In this document: piece by piece, positions 1-5,997 of the stretch
Layout: every line of letters starts with the position of its first letter
Position numbering within the stretch: the stretch's first letter is position 1
Source of the DNA: Chloroflexota bacterium
Lineage (GTDB): Bacteria; Chloroflexota; Anaerolineae; Ardenticatenales; Ardenticatenaceae
Reading direction: 5' to 3'
Length of the DNA: 9,962 bases
NCBI GenBank assembly: GCA_003520455.1
Contig: DOUV01000715.1
Location: 1-9,962, forward strand
Translations under genes and position numbers: made by a program
Notes under the pieces: model-generated
Database searches by the model: none
What the model was told of the DNA's origin: nothing
The model's input: only the letters and a program-made list of their open reading frames with translations

Positions 1-50
1 TTCCGTCTCCCTCGGGAAACTTTCTCGCTCACCCCGCTGAAAAAAGGGGC

Positions 51-79
51 TTGAAAAACGTAAGCCCTTGTGCTATACT
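51..79 (+). promoter_or_regulatory. Predicted sigma70-type promoter, extended -10
   Basis: A -35 box TTGAAA (51-56) and a -10 box TATACT (74-79) are separated by exactly 17 bases. A TGC immediately before the -10 makes it an extended -10. A 6-bp inverted repeat GGGCTT/AAGCCC (47-52 and 62-67) overlaps the -35 and spacer and could be an operator. It fires rightward, into the 3' end of the minus-strand DUF3800 gene, and no plus-strand gene follows that I would accept. Confidence 0.55.
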
Positions 80-85
80 TTCAGC

Positions 86-171
86 AGATAAGTCACTCCA
101 CTGCACGTGAAAGCCGGCTTCACGCCGTGCGTCCGGTAACCGGACCTAGCTGCAGCGGGGTGATTTTCTTT
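86..171 (+). ncRNA. Candidate small/antisense RNA
   Basis: Transcription from the promoter at 51-79 would start near 86. The predicted transcript soon folds into two hairpins: CGTGAA/TTCACG (106-111 and 119-124, with an outer GCA/TGC pairing), then GTCCGG-TAA-CCGGAC (131-145). A T-rich run follows at about 161-171. The end of the transcript is a guess, because the T-run is not directly preceded by a strong stem. About 50 bases would be antisense to the last codons of the DUF3800 gene. The palindromes could instead just shape the 3' end of the DUF3800 mRNA. Confidence 0.22.
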
Positions 172-932
172 ATGTCGAACGTGTTCTTGCGTGTATACCA
201 GTTTTTGGGGTAGTTCTCCGTATCATACAGATCCACCAGTAAGCTGACATGCTGCTCTACCTGGCGATAGTATCTCATCTCGCCGAGGGTAAACGCGCGG
301 TACACGGCCCAGTTCATGTAGTCGATCACGCTCAGGCAAGGCTCACCTTTCGGCATTTGGGCTTGGATCGTCACATCAGATGTGACGCGGGTATTCCAGT
401 GCTTCTCGAATTGAGCGACCCCGCGACGGATGGCATTCGACAGCGGCGCTTGCCGGCTGCGTGAGCCGCGTTTAGCGAAGTAGACGTGATTGAGCTGATG
501 GCGGTGCAGTGCATTCTTGAAGAGCTGCGAGACCAGGTGATCGTAGAACTCCCCTTCGTTGGCGTGGAAGCTGTTGCGAAAGACTCGCTCGATCTTGCGT
601 GCCACCACGAATTGGGCCTTGAAGTCCAGATCAGACAACAGCTTGAAGACGCGATAACGGATTTCCGGCAGATCATCTTTGGCATGAAACGCCACGGCGG
701 TCTTTGCCAGCGACGGTACGCCCTCGAAGTAAGGATCGGCAATCACTTCGCTTTGCAGCCGTTGCAGAGCTTGCCGGATTGGCTCAGGCTGTTGCGTTTC
801 GATAAAGCCAAGCACCAGAATCGACAAGCAACCCTCCTGGCCGACGATGAGATTGCCCTTGCGGTCGTAGAAGGTTGGATCGCCCGATTCGTCGACGAAG
901 AACCAGTTGCTGCTTGGCTTTGGCTTTCTCAT
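120..932 (-). CDS. DUF3800 domain-containing protein
   Basis: This is a 270-aa protein when started at the ATG at 932. A GTG at 941 would add three residues, and neither start has a convincing Shine-Dalgarno. Seen directly: an N-terminal strand plus acidic motif FVDESGD (D14, E15, D18), FHAKDD near residues 82-87, FVVARK near 108-113, and the C-terminal CLSVIDYMNWAVYRAF block (about 199-214). This is the usual DUF3800 order of an early DESG, a mid His/Asp segment and a late D-x3-W helix, and the length is normal for the family. DUF3800 proteins are widespread in defence islands and prophages. The conserved acidic residues have prompted suggestions of a nuclease-like fold, but I know of no settled activity. 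The gene stands alone after the hicAB operon, with a DUF5131-like remnant in between. A 15-base palindrome (131-145) sits in its last codons. Family assignment is firm; function is unknown. Confidence 0.85.
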   Translation of the reverse strand: MRKPKPSSNWFFVDESGDPTFYDRKGNLIVGQEGCLSILVLGFIETQQPEPIRQALQRLQSEVIADPYFEGVPSLAKTAVAFHAKDDLPEIRYRVFKLLSDLDFKAQFVVARKIERVFRNSFHANEGEFYDHLVSQLFKNALHRHQLNHVYFAKRGSRSRQAPLSNAIRRGVAQFEKHWNTRVTSDVTIQAQMPKGEPCLSVIDYMNWAVYRAFTLGEMRYYRQVEQHVSLLVDLYDTENYPKNWYTRKNTFDIKKITPLQLGPVTGRTA

Positions 933-1015
933 GAGGTTCACTTATTGCTTATGCCGACGCCTGGCGCTGATCCTTCTCGGTGCAGCCGGTCAGCGGGTTT
1001 CAGGGCGGTTTGGGG

Positions 1016-1135
1016 TCAGGCGCTGGCGGCTGCACCTGACAACGGCATCTCATCCCAGGTGCGGCCGTCGAGCAGGCGGCCCGGCAGTTGCTTCAGCGAC
1101 AGGAAGTTGAGCCGCGCGCGGAGGGTGTAGTCGTT
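1016..1135 (-). pseudogene. DUF5131-like C-terminal remnant, copy 1
   Basis: A 39-codon open stretch ends in TGA and reads NDYTLRARLN, then FLSLKQLPGR, then [11 protein letters not shown]. The final [13 protein letters not shown] is the characteristic C-terminal end of DUF5131 (phage Gp37/Gp68-like) proteins. The preceding residues do not match the KQWGG segment kept in copy 3. There is no start codon or upstream domain, so this is debris rather than a gene. It lies about 80 bp downstream of hicB, on the same strand. By hand it matches copy 2 at about 84 of 93 bases over the shared part. The 274-bp gap 942-1215 holds this remnant and a small hairpin, and I see nothing else there. Confidence 0.6.
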
Positions 1136-1187
1136 AGCAGGGAGAGGGTCTTGCGGTTGGCGGTCGGGTATGCCGCGGCCTGGGTGT

Positions 1188-1209
1188 CTGGCGACGCTAA
1201 CGACGCCAG
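1188..1209 (-). other. Hairpin just downstream of hicB
   Basis: CTGGCG and CGCCAG form a perfect 6-bp outer stem, and a CG/CG inner stem closes a CTAA loop after one A/A mismatch. It starts 7 bases after the hicB stop on the minus strand. It could end or stabilise the hicAB transcript. No T-run follows on that strand, so it is not a standard intrinsic terminator. Confidence 0.3.
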
Positions 1210-1215
1210 GCCAGG

Positions 1216-1575
1216 TTAAGGATGGCCGCCAGGGGTGGAGGGAGCCGTGTATGTCAGCTTCGTACTGGCCAGCCGGTTCAGACTGACGCCTGCCTCGGCT
1301 GCTTCCAGGGCAAGACGCCGGTGCAGGTCGGGTGGAACTCGCACCATGAAGCGGCCGCTGTAGCGCCTGGTCGCCAATGGCTGCGGGACTGGCTCGTGAC
1401 TCTCTTCCATGTCGGCGACGACCTCGGCCACCACGGCCCGGATCCCGGCCAGGGCCTCCTCCGGCGATGCGGCAAGCCAGCTCAGGCTGGGAAATTCAAC
1501 GCACAAGCCAACGTACTCCTGATCTTCCTCCGACCAGGTGACGCGGTAGGTGTAACGGTCATTTGCGAGATTCAT
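1216..1575 (-). CDS. hicB: HicB family antitoxin
   Basis: This is a 119-aa protein from the ATG at 1575. A TTG at 1587 in the same frame would add four residues, but the ATG is preferred, with a GAGG a few bases upstream. It has two parts. Residues from about 8 to 60 form the HicB partial RNase H-like fold (YRVTWSEEDQEYVGLCVEFP, then a helix with SPEEALAGI). Residues from about 73 to 107 (YSGRFMVRVPPDLHRRLALEAAEAGVSLN) form a ribbon-helix-helix DNA-binding segment. HicB binds and blocks the HicA mRNA-cleaving toxin and represses the operon. It overlaps the 3' end of hicA by 17 bp, so the two are translationally linked in toxin-then-antitoxin order. The C-terminal tail after RLASTKL is short and looks disordered. 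Family identification is strong; neutralisation of this particular HicA is inferred. Confidence 0.9.
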   Translation of the reverse strand: MNLANDRYTYRVTWSEEDQEYVGLCVEFPSLSWLAASPEEALAGIRAVVAEVVADMEESHEPVPQPLATRRYSGRFMVRVPPDLHRRLALEAAEAGVSLNRLASTKLTYTAPSTPGGHP

Positions 1576-1819
1576 GGTCTGCCTCAAGTCTTTCGATCGC
1601 TTTCAGAACCTGGCGCACCTGATAGGGTTTGGCCATGCCCTGGTGATCCTGGATATTGACCCGTGGATCACCCTGCCAGGGCGTCTTGTACACGCGATGG
1701 CTGCCGCCTGCTTGCCGCGGCGCGCCGAAATAGAAGTCGCACACCTGACATAGATCTCGAAAACGCACTCCCTTGGGATTGCGGCGCATCTCAGCGCAGA
1801 GAGCTTCGATACGGGTCAT
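1559..1819 (-). CDS. hicA: HicA family toxin (mRNA interferase)
   Basis: This 86-aa protein has the small double-stranded-RNA-binding-like HicA (YcfA) fold. The diagnostic segment is GGSHRVYKTP at residues 38-47, where H41 is the expected catalytic histidine. It is followed by VNIQDHQGMAKPYQVRQVLKAIE, the usual strand plus C-terminal helix. HicA toxins cleave mRNA and tmRNA until HicB binds them. The protein is slightly longer than the shortest HicA proteins because of an N-terminal helix (IEALCAEMRRNPKGVRFRDL) that matches the family's first helix. The ATG at 1819 lies only six bases below a good -10 box, and no Shine-Dalgarno is present, so translation is predicted to be leaderless. The pair is probably functional, because the catalytic His and the overlap with hicB are both intact. 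Confidence 0.9.
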   Translation of the reverse strand: MTRIEALCAEMRRNPKGVRFRDLCQVCDFYFGAPRQAGGSHRVYKTPWQGDPRVNIQDHQGMAKPYQVRQVLKAIERLEADHESRK

Positions 1820-1825
1820 AGGTCT

Positions 1826-1853
1826 ATGATACCACTATTGATAGCTTTGTCAA
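1826..1853 (-). promoter_or_regulatory. hicAB promoter
   Basis: On the minus strand, TTGACA (1853-1848), a 16-base spacer and TATCAT (1831-1826) precede the hicA ATG at 1819. A TGG in front of the -10 gives an extended -10. The -10 ends six bases before the ATG, so the start site should fall at or next to the A of the start codon. The -35 is a perfect consensus. Confidence 0.65.
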
Positions 1854-1960
1854 AACAAGCGCGCAGCCACACCCGCACTGCGCGCAGGCGTACGGCCATC
1901 TGCGATGAGGCGCCGGCATGGCCGTGGGGCAGCAGGGATGGCTTCTTGCAGCTGCCTGGC

Positions 1961-2022
1961 GAGGCTTGGGGTTGCCTCATGTTGTGAACGCCGGGGCCGG
2001 CATCTCGTCCCAGGTGCGGCCG
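1961..2022. repeat. 62-bp direct repeat, left copy (flanks abiE)
   Basis: These 62 bases are identical, in the same orientation, to 3723-3784. The shared block covers the last codons and stop of the DUF5131-like remnant plus a small GAGGC/GCCTC hairpin after the stop. Together the copies bracket abiEi-abiEii and its promoter. Perfect identity suggests recent duplication or ongoing homologous exchange. Confidence 0.9.
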
Positions 2023-2090
2023 GCGGGCAGGCGGCCGGGCAGGTGCTTCAGCGACAGGCTGTTGAGCCGCGCGCAGAGGGTGTAGTCGCT
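1977..2090 (-). pseudogene. DUF5131-like C-terminal remnant, copy 2
   Basis: A 37-codon stretch ending in TGA reads SDYTLCARLN, SLSLKHLPGR, then [17 protein letters not shown]. Its last part is the same DUF5131-type tail, with LLDGR degraded to LPAGR. Upstream it matches copy 1 rather than copy 3. It begins exactly where abiEii ends: the abiEii TAG (2091-2089) overlaps its first codon. There is no start codon. The rest of the 269-bp gap 1820-2088 holds the hicAB promoter and about 100 bp (1858-1960) in which I see no clear signal. Confidence 0.6.
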
Positions 2091-3024
2091 ATGGCATGGG
2101 GGCGGATGGAGTCCACGGCCCACTTGGAGGCCACAATGCAGCGAAGACTATCCCGGCGGCGGCCGATTGAGAGGGCGGCCCCAGAAACAAATCGAGATTG
2201 GCAACAACCTGCTCGAACGACTCATCGCCAATGTCAAGCCGGCTGCGGCTGAGAAACGCCTTCCATTGCGCGATCTTCTGTGCATCCTGCGCGAAGAGTC
2301 TGCTCAGTGCGATCGGCGTCGATGCGGGCACAGGTGTAGCGCGGCGTTGAAAGGTGGCGCGGATGGCGTCAGTCAAGAGGGATCCCTCGAAGTCAAACAG
2401 CCGAGATAGAAGCCATAGGTCATAGTAATCCTTCATGCGGCTGTTGATGACGCCGTGGGCGACCATCGCGTGCAGCTTTTCGGCAACGACGGTTTCTTTG
2501 GGATAGGACCGCAACTCCGGCGCAGGAAAATCGAGCAGCGTGGGATAGCGTGTCAGGCGTGCTCCCGGAGTCATTGCATCCCCGGATCCGATGTCGATCT
2601 GCAAGGAAATGCGCGCTGTGTCCAACGTAGCCTTCATTTGCAGGCGCTGGCCGCCATATTCCTGTCCCTCGAGAATCTGGCTGATACGAATACTACCGGC
2701 GTCGAAGACCATACCGTCAGGAGGCACATCTTGCCGGCAGATTGCCTGAAACACCTCGTTTAGGTTCCCGGCTGATGTGTCGCCGAAGCCCAGCAGGTCG
2801 AGATCACGGGTGGGACGATGCAGCTTGCCGGTCCAGATGGTAAAGAGCACGGCGCCCTTGAGCACAAACTGACCCGCATAAGGCGACTGTGACAGGCGAT
2901 AGAGGAGCCGTTCGATGGCGTAGAGCGATAGCACCAGATTGAAATCTTCCTGACGCTGATGGCTCAGGTTGAGAAGGCGCTGGCGAACAGAGGCTGGCAG
3001 GTTGACGACGGTGGGCTTTGTCAT
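2089..3024 (-). CDS. abiEii: AbiEii/AbiGii-type nucleotidyltransferase toxin
   Basis: This 311-aa protein starts at the ATG at 3024, whose ATGA overlaps the TGA of abiEi. The open frame runs further upstream, but that part is only a shadow of abiEi. The four family motifs are present in order: KGAVLF (56-61) with RDLDL (73-77), the nucleotidyltransferase metal-binding acidic pair; DIGSGD (144-149); YPKETVVAEKLHAM (174-187); and NSRMKDYYDLWLLS (194-207). AbiEii is the toxin of the AbiE phage abortive-infection type IV system. It is thought to inactivate a cellular target by nucleotidyl transfer, and relatives such as MenT modify tRNA. The length is close to normal. The last 25 or so residues, after LDLFLGPPSQ, are Ala/Pro-rich, look unlike the family, and run straight into the remnant at 2090, so the natural C-terminus may have been replaced. 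The active site is intact. Confidence 0.9.
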   Translation of the reverse strand: MTKPTVVNLPASVRQRLLNLSHQRQEDFNLVLSLYAIERLLYRLSQSPYAGQFVLKGAVLFTIWTGKLHRPTRDLDLLGFGDTSAGNLNEVFQAICRQDVPPDGMVFDAGSIRISQILEGQEYGGQRLQMKATLDTARISLQIDIGSGDAMTPGARLTRYPTLLDFPAPELRSYPKETVVAEKLHAMVAHGVINSRMKDYYDLWLLSRLFDFEGSLLTDAIRATFQRRATPVPASTPIALSRLFAQDAQKIAQWKAFLSRSRLDIGDESFEQVVANLDLFLGPPSQSAAAGIVFAALWPPSGPWTPSAPMP

Positions 3025-3617
3025 AGCATCGCTTCGATGTAGGGTTTGATGACGGCCTGCACGCGACAGATCTCCGCAAATTGCCACAGATCGTCCACGG
3101 TAGCTTTGCGTTGATGCAGCGCATCTCTCAGCGCCTCGATGGCCACATCCAGGCCGATCTTGTGTCGGTATTTGAAGCAATCTGCCACGGTTTTGGCAAC
3201 GCTGTACACTTTGACCTGCGCATCCTCGATGCCGTGCATCTCGACGCCGGTGGTGAAGGCGTCTCCAGAAAAACGAACGAACCGCAGCGGCAGGCCGGTG
3301 GACGCGGGCTGCCAAGCCTTGTTTTCGATTGCCAGCCAGACCTCGAAGGGCGCTTGCGTGGTCAGCCCGTGGAAGCGCAGGGCGCTCAGCAAGCAGACCA
3401 CAGCCTTGGGCGCGCGCCGGCTGGCCTCGGCCAGTGTGTGATGCTCTGTCGCAGGCAGTTCCGGCAGCGCATAGCGCCCCCGATCGACGCGCACGATTCG
3501 TCCCGTGCGGTGCAGCCAATAGAGACTGGAGGGCGAGAGGCCTTGCGCCCTGACATCTTGCAGGTGGATGACGCCCTGGTCGCGCAGCAGCGCCAGGATC
3601 ATGTCGCTGTTTTTCAT
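3021..3617 (-). CDS. abiEi: AbiEi family antitoxin / autorepressor
   Basis: This 198-aa protein is first in the operon. Residues from about 6 to 55 (ILALLRDQGVIHLQDVRAQGL, then LYWLHRTGRIVRVDRGRYALP) form the N-terminal winged-helix domain typical of AbiEi. The rest, including VCLLSALRFHGLT, EVWLAIENK, VYSVAKTVADCFKYRHKIG and ALRDAL, is the AbiEi C-terminal antitoxin domain. In studied AbiE systems AbiEi binds inverted repeats in its own promoter and counteracts AbiEii without a stable complex. Here a perfect inverted repeat lies in the promoter. The ATG at 3617 is six bases after TATAAT, with no Shine-Dalgarno, so a leaderless transcript is likely. It overlaps abiEii by four bases, the standard coupling for this pair. 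Length is normal and no motif is missing. Confidence 0.9.
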   Translation of the reverse strand: MKNSDMILALLRDQGVIHLQDVRAQGLSPSSLYWLHRTGRIVRVDRGRYALPELPATEHHTLAEASRRAPKAVVCLLSALRFHGLTTQAPFEVWLAIENKAWQPASTGLPLRFVRFSGDAFTTGVEMHGIEDAQVKVYSVAKTVADCFKYRHKIGLDVAIEALRDALHQRKATVDDLWQFAEICRVQAVIKPYIEAML

Positions 3618-3623
3618 GTTGTA

Positions 3624-3652
3624 ATTATACGATACCTCGGTACTTTTTCGAA
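3624..3652 (-). promoter_or_regulatory. abiE promoter
   Basis: On the minus strand a perfect TATAAT (3629-3624) lies six bases before the abiEi ATG at 3617. The hexamer 17 bases upstream is TTCGAA (3652-3647), a weak -35. A weak -35 covered by an inverted repeat fits a promoter controlled by its own repressor. The predicted start site is at the ATG. Confidence 0.6.
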
Positions 3653-3662
3653 AGTACCGAGG
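3635..3662. promoter_or_regulatory. Perfect inverted repeat, likely AbiEi operator
   Basis: CCTCGGTACTTT and AAAGTACCGAGG are perfect 12-base arms around a TTCG centre. The repeat covers the -35 region and the spacer of the abiE promoter. AbiEi proteins are known to repress by binding inverted repeats in this position, so this is the best operator candidate. It could also fold as a hairpin with a UUCG loop in any RNA crossing from the DUF262 gene. Confidence 0.65.
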
Positions 3663-3722
3663 AGTTCTGTAAAATGTGCCGCCGCTTCAGGTGGCCAGGT
3701 GTGGTCTGTTATGACTGCGGGT

Positions 3723-3784
3723 GAGGCTTGGGGTTGCCTCATGTTGTGAACGCCGGGGCCGGCATCTCGTCCCAGGTGCGGCCG
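3723..3784. repeat. 62-bp direct repeat, right copy (flanks abiE)
   Basis: This is identical to 1961-2022 and in the same orientation. It lies upstream of the abiE promoter and inside the 3' end of DUF5131-like copy 3. Recombination between the two copies would delete the whole abiE module and leave a single remnant. Confidence 0.9.
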
Positions 3785-3864
3785 TCGAGCAGGCGACCGT
3801 GCTGTTTTTTGCGCACGCCGCCCCACTGTTTGAAGAAGAAGGGCAGGCGCTGGCGCTGAACCTC
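3739..3864 (-). pseudogene. DUF5131 (phage Gp37/Gp68-like) C-terminal remnant, copy 3
   Basis: This is the best-preserved remnant: 41 codons and a TGA. It reads EVQRQRLP, then [14 protein letters not shown], then [21 protein letters not shown] followed by [12 protein letters not shown] is the signature C-terminus of DUF5131 proteins, so the family call is good for this copy. Only about the last 40 residues remain of a protein normally over 200 aa, and there is no start codon. The TAG of the DUF262 gene (3866-3864) overlaps its first codon, so an upstream module has been joined directly to this tail. The remaining gap, 3663-3722, shows nothing I recognise. Confidence 0.75.
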
Positions 3865-5921
3865 TACCAATACGTGATCTCAAACTCGTCTTCAGGGATG
3901 CCAGCGGCTGCAACGATTGCGCTACTGATCTGCCTGACAGTCTCGCCGCTTAGGTTGACATATATCCACCAGCCGTTGCTGAGTTCATACGAGGCAAATT
4001 CAAATGGCTGTCGCGCAAAATAGGTCGGATATTGTGCAATGATCCGTTGCTCAAAGTCCGCACCTGTCCACTCTACAGCCACATCAGCAGTGCGTCGCAA
4101 TACGTCTCGCCAGCTTGCTACCGGATAAATGTCACCCAAAATAACCACGTTCCGGGGACGCTCTTCCCATCCTGCTGCTGCCTCGCCCAATTGTGGCCAG
4201 ATCTCGGTCGCCTTGGCCATGAGCCACTGTGCTCGGCCACGGATTGATTGACCATTCCACCGCTCTGGCGCTTCGTCGCGGAAATAGTTCTGGTTGAGCA
4301 GCAATCCGTGTTCAGCCAGTCTCTGGCGTTTCGTCGCGTAGATCGAGTTGGACAGTTGTGAATTCCAGTCTTGCGTCACAAGCGTCAAGTTCCCCAGTGT
4401 GTGCAAGAGTTCAAAATCCTGTTGCCAGTTCTCACCTAGATGCTGTTTCCAGGCCTCGGTGAGTGTTTGGGGCATGATGTGTTCGATGGTTGGGTCGCTG
4501 TTCAGGACAGTATAGGCGCCGCTGCCGGACGAAAGGCGCCGGTTGATGCCATCCAGCACCAAGGCCAGCTTCTGTCGGGTCAGGATATCGCGGCGGTAGA
4601 GCCGGATCGTTTCAGCAGATTGGCGCAAACGCACGTCGCTTGGTTCGTTTTTCGTGCCCAGGGCCTCCTTCAGCGATGCCGCAAATTCGGCTTTGCCAAT
4701 GTCTTTGCCCAGGTCTTTGACCAGAGGGGGGAACATTTTGTTCAGATAATTGGTTGAATCCTGATTCAGGAAACGACGCACCATGTAGATCTCGAGCAAT
4801 CCCAATCCCGCCAGGAATTCATCACGTCCAATTTGGCCCGACTGCCAAATGTCATACATGAATAGCAGGAAAGGATAGCCAGTGGAGCTTTCCATCACGT
4901 TCAAACGCTCCAATTGTCGGCGCACCTCCTTGTCGGGTTCATTTTGCGGGCGCAGCAACCGGTCGTAGTAACCAGCGAAACGCTTGATTGTTGTCAATTC
5001 CGCTTCAAAATCAGCCTCACTCATCGCCTCGCCCCGATCCCGAAAGCGAGAGTACACGTGTTCCTGGTTGATCAGCGCGCCGGAATGGTAGGCAAAATAG
5101 TGCCGCAAAAAAGCCGTCAATTCGCCCAGGCGGGATCGGCCAACCGTACGTTTTTCTAGCAACATCTCCTCAATCGGCGACCACAATTCGGTGAATACCG
5201 GTTCCTGCCGTCCGGGCGACAGCTTCATCGCAATGTAGTTTCGCACAAGGTCAGCCTGGGTAAGAGACTTGCCCTTGTAGTTGAGGCTTTCGAATATCTC
5301 GTAGGGTCTTTCGTTCTGGCTAAGATTGATGAAGACCACCTGCAGGCTGGTCATGAGCACATTGAACAAACGGTTGGGATCCACCTGATCGCTTTTGAGA
5401 CGGTTCCCAAGCTGGGTTGTCAGATACTCGAAAGCGCCCGGCACTTTGGACTCCAGCCCCTCAGGCGGTTGCTTGCCCCTGATGATAGCGCAATAGCTGA
5501 CCCGATCTCCATATTTCGTGGTGGGCAACAGTTTGTAGTAAAGATCGCCGCTTTCGTCTTGATTCATCAACATTCGCCGGATTTTTTTGCGCAGACCGAC
5601 GTATGCTTCGTCGTCCTCCAGTTGGCGTTCCAACGCGCAGAGCAGCAGGGAGATGGTAGTCAGCCGCTGTTGGCCGTCGACCAAGCGGAAAACGGGCACT
5701 GTGCCCGCCTGGGTGCCATCATTGATCACAACCAGCGACCCCATGAAATGCTCCGGAGGCTTTTCGTCCTGGTAGATCTCGTAGATTCCGAAAATGTCGT
5801 TGAGCAGGGTCTGCCATTCTTGCTTCTCCCAGGCATATTCCCGTTGAAAGTGAGGCAGCACATAATGAATGTCGCCGCCTGAACTGAATACTTTGACCAT
5901 CTGCAGGCTATCAGCCTTCAT
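3864..5921 (-). CDS. DUF262-DUF1524 (GmrSD-like) nuclease
   Basis: This 685-aa protein has an N-terminal DUF262 domain with QREYAW (26-31), EHFMGSLV (57-64) and DGQQRLTTI (82-90). That domain is a ParB/Srx-like nucleotide-binding fold, and DGQQR is its hallmark. [21 protein letters not shown] (210-230) is the typical follow-on block. From about 420 to 572 lies a DUF1524 HNH-type nuclease with IEHIMPQ (479-485, H481), HTLGNLTL (507-514) and N520, all expected catalytic or metal-site residues. About 100 further residues, including [10 protein letters not shown] and [12 protein letters not shown], form an additional C-terminal domain that I cannot name with certainty. Fused proteins of this type, such as GmrSD and relatives, cut foreign or modified DNA in a nucleotide-dependent way. 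AGGAGG at 5932-5927 is well placed for the ATG. The gene lies 76 bp after the Res-like gene, probably in one operon. Modified-DNA specificity is not proven by sequence. Confidence 0.88.
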   Translation of the reverse strand: MKADSLQMVKVFSSGGDIHYVLPHFQREYAWEKQEWQTLLNDIFGIYEIYQDEKPPEHFMGSLVVINDGTQAGTVPVFRLVDGQQRLTTISLLLCALERQLEDDEAYVGLRKKIRRMLMNQDESGDLYYKLLPTTKYGDRVSYCAIIRGKQPPEGLESKVPGAFEYLTTQLGNRLKSDQVDPNRLFNVLMTSLQVVFINLSQNERPYEIFESLNYKGKSLTQADLVRNYIAMKLSPGRQEPVFTELWSPIEEMLLEKRTVGRSRLGELTAFLRHYFAYHSGALINQEHVYSRFRDRGEAMSEADFEAELTTIKRFAGYYDRLLRPQNEPDKEVRRQLERLNVMESSTGYPFLLFMYDIWQSGQIGRDEFLAGLGLLEIYMVRRFLNQDSTNYLNKMFPPLVKDLGKDIGKAEFAASLKEALGTKNEPSDVRLRQSAETIRLYRRDILTRQKLALVLDGINRRLSSGSGAYTVLNSDPTIEHIMPQTLTEAWKQHLGENWQQDFELLHTLGNLTLVTQDWNSQLSNSIYATKRQRLAEHGLLLNQNYFRDEAPERWNGQSIRGRAQWLMAKATEIWPQLGEAAAGWEERPRNVVILGDIYPVASWRDVLRRTADVAVEWTGADFEQRIIAQYPTYFARQPFEFASYELSNGWWIYVNLSGETVRQISSAIVAAAGIPEDEFEITYW

Positions 5922-5997
5922 GAACGCCTCCTCTTTGTGGTGATTGGAGAATCGAACTTCGAGTGTTGATCCTGATTGGCGGCTTCGCCGTCGCCTT

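Noticed and set aside
3025..3519. In-frame upstream extension of abiEii
   Set aside because: It overlaps abiEi fully and shows no homology. The ATG at 3024, in a four-base stop-start overlap with abiEi, is the natural start.
3081..3749. Plus-strand open frame opposite abiEi
   Set aside because: It is a shadow of abiEi, which has clear winged-helix and antitoxin motifs on the other strand.
1016..3864. Integron gene-cassette array, suggested by recurring same-orientation tails after modules
   Set aside because: The tails are translatable DUF5131-like sequence and lack paired attC boxes. A 9-base inverted pair (1130-1138 and 1196-1204) exists only at copy 1 and does not fit the attC consensus. 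No integrase is present, and the modules carry their own promoters.
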